Source of the DNA: Zoogloea oleivorans
Lineage (GTDB): Bacteria; Pseudomonadota; Gammaproteobacteria; Burkholderiales; Rhodocyclaceae
Length of the DNA: 64,000 nucleotides
Assembly: GCA_030157785.1 (NCBI GenBank)
Contig: JAOAUC010000027.1
Location: forward strand, 124,001-188,000
Direction: 5' to 3'
Under the pieces are notes generated by a model. It saw only the letters and a program-made list of their open reading frames with translations, made no database searches and was not told where the DNA came from. The position numbers and the translations under genes were made by a program. Below, one piece after another: positions 18,946 to 26,234 of the stretch (its first letter is position 1; each line of letters starts with the position of its first letter).

Positions 18946-19872
18946 ATGCTCCCCCCGAGTGCGTCGTCGGGTTGTCCGGACCCCATTCTCTCCGCCCGCG
19001 CCGAGGCCGCCTATCTCGGCCTCGCCTTGGGCGATGCGCTGGGCGCCACCGTCGAGTTCATGACCCCACGGGAAATCGTGGCCCAGTACGGCAGCCACCG
19101 CCACATCTGCGGCGGTGGCTGGCTGAAGCTCAAGCCCGGCCGGGTCACCGACGACACCACCATGGCGCTGGCCCTCGGCGACGCCATCCTGCGCACCGGC
19201 CATGTGGACGCCCGCGCCTGCGGCGAAGCCTTCGACGCCTGGATGCGGGCCAAGCCGGTGGACATCGGCAACACCGTGCGCCGCGGCATCATCGAATTCC
19301 GCCGCACCGGGCGCCTGGCCTCGCCGCCCAGTGAATACGACGCCGGCAACGGCGCCTGCATGCGCGTGCTGCCGGTGGCCTTCGCCACCCTCGGCCAGCC
19401 CGAAGACGCCGTGCGCACCGCCTGCCGGGTGCAGGCTCACCTCACCCACAACAATCCGCTCTCCGACGCCGGCACCGAGATCGTCGTGCTGATGGTGCAG
19501 GACGCCCTGCAGGGCGTCAGCCGCGAAGCGCTGATCAAGGACCGGATGACGCCCTTCATTGCCGCCCACCCTGTTTTCGATCCGGCCGGCAAGCGTGAGG
19601 AAAACCCATCGGGCTTCATCAAGGACACCCTGCGCGCGGTCTTCCAGGCCCTGCTCGACACCGACAGCTTCGAAGCCTGCCTGATCGACGTGGTCAATCG
19701 CGGCGGCGATGCCGACACCACCGGCGCCATCGCCGGCATGATCGCCGGCCCGCTGTATGGCCTGGACGCCCTGCCGCTACCGTGGCTGGCAGCCCTCGAC
19801 GGCGCCACCCGCGAAGCCTGCATCACCCAAACCCGCGCCCTGCTCGCCCAGAGCCTGGCCGAGATCGGATAA
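18946..19872 (+). CDS. draG: ADP-ribosyl-[dinitrogen reductase] hydrolase DraG
   Basis: DraG removes ADP-ribose from dinitrogenase reductase (NifH) and so reactivates nitrogenase when ammonium or darkness/energy stress is lifted. The 308-residue ADP-ribosylglycohydrolase has the Mg/Mn-binding stretches GDALGATVEF, TDDTTMALAL and NRGGDADTTGAIAGMIAG. The partner transferase DraT is not in the window. CCGGAGA precedes the start. The position in the nif block supports DraG over a general ADP-ribosylhydrolase. Confidence 0.92.
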   Translation: MLPPSASSGCPDPILSARAEAAYLGLALGDALGATVEFMTPREIVAQYGSHRHICGGGWLKLKPGRVTDDTTMALALGDAILRTGHVDARACGEAFDAWMRAKPVDIGNTVRRGIIEFRRTGRLASPPSEYDAGNGACMRVLPVAFATLGQPEDAVRTACRVQAHLTHNNPLSDAGTEIVVLMVQDALQGVSREALIKDRMTPFIAAHPVFDPAGKREENPSGFIKDTLRAVFQALLDTDSFEACLIDVVNRGGDADTTGAIAGMIAGPLYGLDALPLPWLAALDGATREACITQTRALLAQSLAEIG

Positions 19873-19894
19873 AATCACGGCCCGAACGCCATCT

Positions 19895-19913
19895 GCGGGA
19901 TCAAATATCCCGC
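19895..19913 (+). other. Hairpin abutting the start codon of the FAD-dehydrogenase gene
   Basis: GCGGGA-TCAAATA-TCCCGC forms a 6-bp stem that ends one base before the ATG at 19915, where a ribosome site would be expected. It could limit translation or mark that ATG 19924 is the true start. Confidence 0.35.
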
Positions 19914-19914
19914 C

Positions 19915-21528
19915 ATGACCGCCATGCTGCGACTCTCCGAACTCCGCCTTCCCCTCGATCACCCCGCCGAAGCCCTGGCCCCCGCCATCGTCAAGCGCCT
20001 CGGCATTTCTGCCGAAGAACTGATCAGCTTCACCGTCTTCAAGCGCAGCTACGACGCGCGCAAGAGCCACTCCTTGTCCTTCATCTACATCATCGACCTG
20101 GAAGTGAAGAACGAGGCCGCGCTGCTCAGGAAGTTTGCCGACGACATCCACGTCAAGGCCACGCCGGACACCGAATACCACTTCATCGGCAAGGCCCCGC
20201 CCCACTTCGACCATCGCCCGGTAGTCATCGGCTTTGGCCCCTGCGGCATCTTTGCGGCGCTGATCCTGGCCCAGATGGGCTTCAAGCCCATCGTGCTGGA
20301 GCGCGGCAAGGCCGTGCGCGAGCGCACCCAGGACACCTGGGGCCTGTGGCGCAAGAACACCCTGAATCCTGAATCCAACGTGCAGTTCGGCGAGGGCGGC
20401 GCGGGCACCTTCTCGGACGGCAAGCTCTACAGCCAGATCAAGGACCCGAAACACTACGGACGCAAGGTGCTCACCGAGTTCGTCAAGGCCGGTGCCCCTC
20501 CCGAAATCCTCTACGTCGCCAAACCGCACATCGGCACCTTCCGGCTGGTCGGCATGGTGGAGGCCATGCGTGCTGAGATCCAGCAGTTGGGCGGGGAAAT
20601 CCGTTTCCAGCAGCGCGTCACCGAAGTCGTGATCGACGACGGCCAGGTGCGCGGCGTAAAGACCGCCAGCGGCGACGAGATCCGCACCGACCACGTGGTG
20701 CTGGCCCTTGGCCACAGCGCCCGCGACACCTTCGAGATGCTCCACGAAAAGGGCGTTTTCATGGAAGCCAAGCCCTTCTCGGTGGGCTTTCGCATCGAAC
20801 ACCCGCAAAGTCTCATCGACAAGGCCCGCCTCGGCGCTCACGCCGGCCACCCGCTGCTCGGCGCAGCCGACTACAAGCTGGTGCACCACGCCGCCAACGG
20901 GCGCTCGGTATATAGCTTTTGCATGTGCCCGGGCGGCACGGTGGTGGCGGCCACCTCGGAGCCGAACCGGGTCGTCACCAACGGCATGAGCCAGTATTCG
21001 CGCAACGAACGCAACGCCAACGCGGGCATCGTCGTCGGCATCACGCCGTCCGATTACCCGGGCGGCCCGCTGGCCGGCGTCGAATTCCAGCGCCAGCTCG
21101 AAAGCCACGCCTTCGTACTTGGCGGCAGCACCTACGAAGCCCCCGGCCAGCTGGTCGGCGACTTCCTGAAGGGCAAGGCTTCCACCGCGCTGGGCAGCGT
21201 CGAGCCGTCCTACAAGCCCGGTGTGCACCTCACCGACTTGGCCACCGCCCTGCCCGACTACGCCATCACCGCCATGCGCGAGGCCCTGCCGGCCTTTGAT
21301 CGGCAGATCAAAGGCTTCAACCTCTACGACGCGGTGCTCACCGGCGTCGAGACACGCACCTCCTCGCCGCTACGCATCACCCGCGGCGAAGACTGCCAGA
21401 GCCTCAACGTAAAGGGTCTTTACCCGGCCGGCGAAGGCGCCGGTTACGCGGGCGGCATTCTGTCGGCGGGCGTCGACGGCATCAAGGTCGCCGAAGCCGT
21501 GGCAACGGAACTACTGAAGGCGTCGTAA
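19915..21528 (+). CDS. NAD(P)/FAD-dependent oxidoreductase, COG2509 type
   Basis: This 537-residue predicted FAD-dependent dehydrogenase has an N-terminal ferredoxin-like region (about 1-95). The dinucleotide motif VVIGFGPCGIFAALILAQMG lies near residue 102. FGEGGAGTFSDGKL and a C-terminal FAD motif, GLYPAGEGAGYAGGILSAG, follow. The family is widespread and its substrate is unknown. No ribosome site is evident and a hairpin precedes the ATG; a second ATG lies at 19924. It follows draG by 42 bp and may be cotranscribed, but the family is not nif-specific. Confidence 0.88.
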   Translation: MTAMLRLSELRLPLDHPAEALAPAIVKRLGISAEELISFTVFKRSYDARKSHSLSFIYIIDLEVKNEAALLRKFADDIHVKATPDTEYHFIGKAPPHFDHRPVVIGFGPCGIFAALILAQMGFKPIVLERGKAVRERTQDTWGLWRKNTLNPESNVQFGEGGAGTFSDGKLYSQIKDPKHYGRKVLTEFVKAGAPPEILYVAKPHIGTFRLVGMVEAMRAEIQQLGGEIRFQQRVTEVVIDDGQVRGVKTASGDEIRTDHVVLALGHSARDTFEMLHEKGVFMEAKPFSVGFRIEHPQSLIDKARLGAHAGHPLLGAADYKLVHHAANGRSVYSFCMCPGGTVVAATSEPNRVVTNGMSQYSRNERNANAGIVVGITPSDYPGGPLAGVEFQRQLESHAFVLGGSTYEAPGQLVGDFLKGKASTALGSVEPSYKPGVHLTDLATALPDYAITAMREALPAFDRQIKGFNLYDAVLTGVETRTSSPLRITRGEDCQSLNVKGLYPAGEGAGYAGGILSAGVDGIKVAEAVATELLKAS

Positions 21529-21530
21529 AC

Positions 21531-21552
21531 GGAAAAGCCCCCTTTCGGGGGC
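21531..21552 (-). terminator. Rho-independent terminator of the minus-strand hypothetical gene
   Basis: Read on the minus strand, GCCCCC-GAAA-GGGGGC is followed by TTTTCC, 20 bp after the stop at 21572. The stem also lies just after the plus-strand dehydrogenase stop and may serve both. Confidence 0.75.
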
Positions 21553-21571
21553 ACACAGCGGCCTCGCGTCT

Positions 21572-22540
21572 TCAGCGGTTCACGTAGGAACGGAAGGCGT
21601 TTTCGCGCCCCAGCATGAGACGGCCGAATTCGTCGAGCAGGGCCGGGCCGATAACATCCTGCTGCAGGACGCAGGTGGCGTAACCCAGGCGCTCCAGGTT
21701 GCGCGACTCGACCACCACCGTCCGGTTCTCGAAATCCGCCCGCCACACCACCTGCACGCTGATCTCGTCGACCACCGTGAAGGCGCCATGCTCCAGCTCC
21801 CGCTGGCGGTTGCGACGCTCCTGGCATTCGAACTTAAGGCCCAGATCGAAGAGCACCTGACGCAGGCGCTCGACCGCCCCGCCAGCACGCTCAAGGGTGC
21901 GCTGGCCGGGGCCCTTGAGGGTATAGCCGAGGGTCACCCGCTCGATACAGCCGCCATCCTGCTCGCTCTGGGTACGGAAATCCGAGTAGCCCTCGAGCCA
22001 GGCGAGGTTGCGAAACGCATCGTCGGAATCGAGAAAATAGTAGCGCCGGGCCACCTGCGGCTTCAGGTAGTTGAGCTGGCTGGTCAGATCGTGGAAGTAC
22101 TCGAAGACCGCCCTCAACTGACGGTCGAGCGCCGAACGCGCGACGTCAACACGCCGGGAGGCATTGCCTTCCGCCACCTTGCGGTTGGCCACCTCGTCCT
22201 TCAACTGGCCGAGCAGACTGCCGCCCACCGGCGCCGGAGCCACTGCCGGCTGCGCAAGCGGCGCAGGTGTGGGCGACGACTCGGCGACGCGAACCGACGG
22301 AAAGTCCTGACCCGAGGATACCTCCGGATACGCGGCCTTCGACCCGCTCATTCCGGTGTAACGGGCATCGATCTGCTGCACCCGCTTGCGTGCTGCCTCG
22401 ATATCGAAGGCGGCGATATCCGCCAGCAGGGCCGCAGCCTCGGCGTCGAGACTGCCCGCCTCATCGCCTTCACAAGCCGGCTCGGCGGGGGAGGCCGAAA
22501 CACCGGACGAGGGCCGGGAACCGGGAAAAGCAGAAGTCAT
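21572..22540 (-). CDS. Hypothetical protein, 322 aa
   Basis: I do not recognise this protein. The first 110 residues are low-complexity and Ala/Pro-rich. A more conserved-looking part from about residue 110 follows, with helical, charged sequence (LLGQLKDEVANRKVAEGN, FEYFHDLTSQLNYLKPQVAR) and then beta-rich sequence (EISVQVVWRADFENRTVVVE). No signal peptide or membrane helix is seen. The frame is open far upstream, but that part crosses the B12 riboswitch on the other strand, so ATG 22540 is chosen; its ribosome site is weak. It is divergent from the cobalamin operon. Confidence 0.75.
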   Translation of the reverse strand: MTSAFPGSRPSSGVSASPAEPACEGDEAGSLDAEAAALLADIAAFDIEAARKRVQQIDARYTGMSGSKAAYPEVSSGQDFPSVRVAESSPTPAPLAQPAVAPAPVGGSLLGQLKDEVANRKVAEGNASRRVDVARSALDRQLRAVFEYFHDLTSQLNYLKPQVARRYYFLDSDDAFRNLAWLEGYSDFRTQSEQDGGCIERVTLGYTLKGPGQRTLERAGGAVERLRQVLFDLGLKFECQERRNRQRELEHGAFTVVDEISVQVVWRADFENRTVVVESRNLERLGYATCVLQQDVIGPALLDEFGRLMLGRENAFRSYVNR

Positions 22541-23142
22541 AAAAGCAGCATCGCGCACTGTCAGGAAATATTCAAAAAGAAACAAAAACGTGCAGGGCGC
22601 AAGTATTCCGCCACAGCCCTTCGGGGTCAATCCCGAAATCAGATTAAATCCTCTCGACATCTTTGGGCCGGCAGCAGGAATGTTTGCACTGAACCGAAAA
22701 CTGCGGTTAGACTTCGCTTCGTTACGGGTGCCGACTCCGCTTCTGCGGGGAAGGTGAAACGGGAAGTTCGGTGACGTCGGGAGCATGCTCTCCCTGACCA
22801 TTCCGACGCAGCCCCCGCTGCTGTAAGCCTGACGACTCTGCTCCACGCCACTGTGCTTTTTTGCATGGGAAGGTTGGCAGAGAAGGATGAAGGCGAGCCA
22901 GAAGACCGGCCTGTGACGTTGTGGTGTGGTATTGGCCCCGGGGTGTGGGCAGAGCCGACCGATGGGCTTGCCCGACCATTGACGTCCGTCCCGTTCCCTC
23001 CGCATTTTCCGGAACCGTTCCCGCCACTGGTCTGTTCCTGCCCGGCCTTCCGGCCACCGGTCCGTTTCCTCGTTTTTCGCTGCCTCTGCACGCGCCCCGA
23101 TGTCTTGCCGCACTTCGTCCAACCGTTACGAAGGAAAGCAGA
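22541..23142. other. Regulatory region upstream of the cobalamin operon
   Basis: No gene is seen in this 602-bp stretch. It holds the B12 riboswitch (about 22718-22915) and then about 225 nt of leader before cbiM. The leader includes possible hairpins (GGGCAGAGCC with GGGCTTGCCC near 22948-22975; GGCCTTCCGGCC near 23044) that may act as expression platform. I could not fix which one does. Confidence 0.6.
22718..22915 (+). promoter_or_regulatory. Cobalamin (B12) riboswitch
   Basis: The conserved parts appear in order: GTTACGGGTGCC (22721-22732), GGTGAAACGGGAAGTTCGGTG (about 22753), TTCCGACGCAGCCCCCGCTG (22801-22820), CTGTAAGC, ACGCCACTGTGC, GGGAAGG, and the B12 box GAGCCAGAAGACCGGCC (22895-22911). 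It lies on the plus strand upstream of cbiM. It should shut off the cobalamin operon when adenosylcobalamin is plentiful. Confidence 0.95.
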
Positions 23143-23769
23143 ATGCACATCGAACCGGGGTACGTCGCCAGTGCCAAAATCGTCGCCGCCAACATCGCCA
23201 CCGTGGCCTTGCTCGGCAGCCAGTCCGTCCATCTCCTCAAGCAACCGCAACTGATCATCCGCAGCCTGTTGGCGGGCGTGTTCTTCACGCTCTTCATGCA
23301 GGCCTTCCACCTCAAGGTGGGTCCGTCGGAATTGCACTTCCTCGGCGCCATGCCGATCTATCTGGCCCTCGGCTTCGTGCCGGCGCTGTTCGGCTTCGCC
23401 CTTGGCCTGCTCGCCCAGGGCCTTCTCTTCGAGCCGACCGATCTGCTGCATCTGGGGGTCAATACGCTGTCCCTCGCCATCCCGCTGGTGCTGGTGCATG
23501 CCACCCTCGGCCAGCGTCCGGGCAAACTGTCCGTGCGCAGCATCGTCAAGCTCGACGCGGCCTTCTACAGCGGCGTCACCCTGATGGTCGGCTTCTGGCT
23601 GGCCATCGGTGAAGTCGCCACGCCGCTGTCGGCCTGGCTGGGCTTTGCCTCGTCCTACGCCGCCATCGTGATCGTTGAGCCGGTGTTCACGCTGCTGGTG
23701 CTGCACGCCCTCGCCCGCCGGCAGGACAGCGCCGCCGTGCGCTACTGCTTCCAGCCCCAGGCGGTCTGA
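23143..23769 (+). CDS. cbiM: CbiM-family cobalt ECF transporter substrate-binding membrane protein
   Basis: This 208-residue membrane protein begins MHIEPGYV, the N-terminal Met-His signature that coordinates Co2+/Ni2+ in CbiM/NikM. The N-terminus is functional, so the ATG at 23143 is secure (GAAGGAA site), although the frame opens earlier. Six or so hydrophobic helices follow. It is the first gene after the B12 riboswitch and 3 bp from cobM, so it should import the cobalt that CbiX inserts. No cbiN, cbiQ or cbiO is adjacent, so it acts alone or borrows an ECF module encoded elsewhere. Confidence 0.85.
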   Translation: MHIEPGYVASAKIVAANIATVALLGSQSVHLLKQPQLIIRSLLAGVFFTLFMQAFHLKVGPSELHFLGAMPIYLALGFVPALFGFALGLLAQGLLFEPTDLLHLGVNTLSLAIPLVLVHATLGQRPGKLSVRSIVKLDAAFYSGVTLMVGFWLAIGEVATPLSAWLGFASSYAAIVIVEPVFTLLVLHALARRQDSAAVRYCFQPQAV

Positions 23770-23772
23770 GCC

Positions 23773-24573
23773 ATGACCGGCAAGGTCTGGTTCGTGGGCG
23801 CCGGTCCGGGCGACCCGGAGCTGCTCACCGTAAAGGGTCGCCGCCTGCTTGAAGAGGCTGGCGCGGTCCTCTACGCCGGTTCGCTGGTCAGCCAGGCGGC
23901 GACCCTGTTTGCCCCGCCGGGCTGCGAGATTCGCGACTCGAAGGACATGACGCTGGAAGAGATGACCTTCTGGCTCCTCGACCAGAGCGCCCGCCACGCC
24001 ACCGTGGTGCGCCTGCAGACCGGCGACCCCGGGCTGTACGGCGCCCTCATCGAGATGACCCGGCCGCTCAGCGCGGCGGGGATCGACTGGGCGGTGGTGC
24101 CGGGCGTGTCCTCGGCCTTCGCCTCGGCGGCGGCGGCCGGCGAAACCCTGACCCTGCCGGAAGTGACCCAGACGGTGATCCTCACCCGCGTGGCCGGGCG
24201 CACACCCATGCCGCCGGGCGAGGAGCTCGAAGCCCTCGCCGCCCACCGCACAACCCTGTGCATTTTCCTGTCGATCACCCTGCTCCACGAGGTGCAACGC
24301 GCGCTGCGTGCCGCTGGCTGGGCCGAGGACGCGCCCATTCTGGTGGTGCAGAAGGCCAGTTGGCCCGGCGAGGAGAAGGTCGTCCGCGGCACCCTCGCCG
24401 ACATCAAGAAGCGCTGCCAGGCCGAGAAGATCGCCAGCCAGGCCATGATCATCGCCAGCCCCGCCATGGGCGCCGCCGACTGGCCCACCCTCGCCCGCTC
24501 CAAGCTCTACGACCCTGCTTTCGGCCACCGCTTCCGCAAGGCCTCGGCGATCCCCACGGAGAACCCCGCATGA
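23773..24573 (+). CDS. cobM: (Cobalt-)precorrin-4 C11-methyltransferase
   Basis: This 266-residue tetrapyrrole methylase is of the CobM/CbiF type. It shows VWFVGAGPGDPELLTVKG at the start, RLQTGDPGLYGALIEM and VVPGVSSAFASAAAAGETLTLPEV, the SAM-binding and family signature stretches. It methylates C11 of (cobalt-)precorrin-4. With cbiX, cbiD and cbiG in the same operon, the cobalt-containing substrate (CbiF role) is more likely. It overlaps cbiX by 4 bp. Confidence 0.95.
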   Translation: MTGKVWFVGAGPGDPELLTVKGRRLLEEAGAVLYAGSLVSQAATLFAPPGCEIRDSKDMTLEEMTFWLLDQSARHATVVRLQTGDPGLYGALIEMTRPLSAAGIDWAVVPGVSSAFASAAAAGETLTLPEVTQTVILTRVAGRTPMPPGEELEALAAHRTTLCIFLSITLLHEVQRALRAAGWAEDAPILVVQKASWPGEEKVVRGTLADIKKRCQAEKIASQAMIIASPAMGAADWPTLARSKLYDPAFGHRFRKASAIPTENPA

Positions 24574-25433
24574 ACACCACTTCCATCCTGCTGGTCGGCC
24601 ACGGCTCGCGCAACCGGGACGGCAACACCGAAATCCTCCACTTCGCCGCCCAGTGGCGCGAGCGCCACCCGGCCTGGTGCATCGAAACCTGCTTCATCGA
24701 ACACGCCGACGTGCTCCTCGACGGCGGCCTCGACCGAGCCGCCCGCGACGCCCGCCAGGTGCTGGTGATCCCCTTCATCCTCAACGCCGCCGGCCACGTG
24801 AAGATGGAGCTGCCGGCCGCCATTGAGGAAGCCCGCGCCCGCCACCCCGGCGTGCGCTTCGCCTGCACCCGCCACCTGGGCATGGGCCGGGAAATCCTCA
24901 AGGTATTGCAGGGCCAGCTCGACCGCCTGATGAGCGCGCTCCACGTGCCCGACCCGCAGACCACCGGCGTGATCCTCCTCGGCCGCGGCTCGTCGGATGC
25001 CGGCGCCAACGGCGAGCTGGCCAAAATGGCCCGGTGGCTCTTCGAAGACAACGATTTCGAGCTGGTGGACCTGGCCTTCACCGGCGTCACCTGGCCGCGC
25101 CTCGAAAGCGTCGTCCAGCGCCAAGCCCGGCTGGGCATGACGCAGGTGGCCATCGTGCCGGTGTACCTCTTCACCGGCGTGCTGATGGAGCGCATCAAGG
25201 CCCAGGTCGAACGCCTGCGCGAGCAATACCCGCAGATCGCCTTCGCGCTGGGCACCCACTTCGGCTTCGACAAGGGCGTCTTCGAGCTGCTCGACAGCAA
25301 GGTGGCCGGGGCCGAGCTGCCCGAGGGCGGCCTGCTGGAGTGCGACGGCTGCAAGTACCGCCAGGCCGCCGAAGCCGAGCACCTGCACGACCACAGCCAT
25401 ACCCGTTGTCATCATGAACACGCCCATGCGTGA
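24570..25433 (+). CDS. cbiX: Sirohydrochlorin cobaltochelatase CbiX, long form with His-rich tail
   Basis: CbiX inserts Co2+ into sirohydrochlorin, the step that commits to the early-cobalt route. The 287-residue protein has two chelatase halves, ILLVGHGSRNRDGN at the start and GVILLGRGSSDAGANGEL in the middle. C258-D-G-C261 comes next, then a tail with eight His in the last 17 residues (HLHDHSHTRCHHEHAHA). Long CbiX proteins of Bacillus carry a similar His-rich region and a Cys-bound Fe-S cluster. The frame opens earlier, but ATG 24570 overlaps the cobM stop and fits the family start. Confidence 0.93.
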   Translation: MNTTSILLVGHGSRNRDGNTEILHFAAQWRERHPAWCIETCFIEHADVLLDGGLDRAARDARQVLVIPFILNAAGHVKMELPAAIEEARARHPGVRFACTRHLGMGREILKVLQGQLDRLMSALHVPDPQTTGVILLGRGSSDAGANGELAKMARWLFEDNDFELVDLAFTGVTWPRLESVVQRQARLGMTQVAIVPVYLFTGVLMERIKAQVERLREQYPQIAFALGTHFGFDKGVFELLDSKVAGAELPEGGLLECDGCKYRQAAEAEHLHDHSHTRCHHEHAHA

Positions 25434-25436
25434 CCT

Positions 25437-25510
25437 GTAGGGGCGACTTCAGTCGCCCGCAGACTTCGATGGGGGGCTGTGGGGGGATGGGCGACTGAAG
25501 TCGCCCCTAC
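25437..25510. repeat. REPIN-like inverted repeat, copy 1
   Basis: Arms at 25437-25458 and 25489-25510 are perfect 22-bp inverted copies, and each arm is itself a palindrome (GGGCGACTTCAGTCGCCC). The arms flank a G-rich spacer beginning GCAGACTTCGAT. A 12-bp direct repeat, CCTACGAGTCGC, follows at 25506-25517 and 25519-25530. It lies between cbiX and cbiC. A second copy is at 29439. Confidence 0.85.
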
Positions 25511-25555
25511 GAGTCGCACCTACGAGTCGCCTCGGGCTCAACTTCTGACATCACC

Positions 25556-26227
25556 ATGACCAACATCGTCACCGAGCAACTCACCGCCGCCGGTCGTGCC
25601 ATCGAGCACGACTCCTTCGCCATCATCGACCGGGAAGTCGGCCACCACGCCTACAGCGCCGAGCAGTGGCCGCTGGTGCGTCGCATGATCCACGCCAATG
25701 CCGACTTCGAATTCAACGGCCTCACCGCCTTCCACCCGCGAGCCATGCAGGCCGGCCTCGCCCGCATCCTCCAAGGCGGCACACCGGTGGTGGCCGACGT
25801 GGAGATGATCTGTGTCGGCCTGTCGGCCCCGCGCCTGGCCCACTTCGGCATCACCACCCACCAGTTCATTTCCGACCCGGACGTGATCGCCGCCGCCCAG
25901 GCAGAAGGCACCACCCGCGCCGTACAGGCGATGCGCAAAGCCTGGCGCCTCGGCCTGCTGGAAGGCGCCATCATCGGCATCGGCAACGCCCCCACGGCGC
26001 TGATAGAAGTCGTGCGGCTGATCCGCGACGAAGGCTTGCGCCCGGCGCTGGTCGTCGGCATGCCGGTGGGCTTCGTGTCGGCGGCGGAATCGAAAGACTT
26101 GCTGATGGCCATCAAGGACGTGCCCTGGGTTGCCATTAGCGGACGCAAGGGCGGCTCGACGCTGGTCGTCGCCGCGATCCACGCCCTCCTCGGCCTGGCC
26201 GAGGAACACCAGCGCCACGCCGCCTGA
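25556..26227 (+). CDS. cbiC: (Cobalt-)precorrin-8X methylmutase
   Basis: This 223-residue enzyme moves the C11 methyl group to C12, giving (cobalt-)hydrogenobyrinate/cobyrinate. It has RRMIHANADFEFNGLTAFHP, which includes the catalytic His, and RLGLLEGAIIGIGNAPTAL, the family signature. It is separated from cbiX by 122 bp that contain a REPIN-like repeat. The gene is named cobH in aerobic-type pathways. Confidence 0.95.
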   Translation: MTNIVTEQLTAAGRAIEHDSFAIIDREVGHHAYSAEQWPLVRRMIHANADFEFNGLTAFHPRAMQAGLARILQGGTPVVADVEMICVGLSAPRLAHFGITTHQFISDPDVIAAAQAEGTTRAVQAMRKAWRLGLLEGAIIGIGNAPTALIEVVRLIRDEGLRPALVVGMPVGFVSAAESKDLLMAIKDVPWVAISGRKGGSTLVVAAIHALLGLAEEHQRHAA

Positions 26228-26234
26228 GGCTGCA

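Noticed and set aside
21788-22774. Plus-strand open frame of 328 codons opposite the hypothetical gene
   Set aside because: It runs into the riboswitch and has antisense-like composition; the minus frame has the terminator and more protein-like sequence.
22639-24528. Minus-strand open frame (629 codons) over the riboswitch, cbiM and cobM
   Set aside because: It crosses a well-formed plus-strand riboswitch and two recognised genes.
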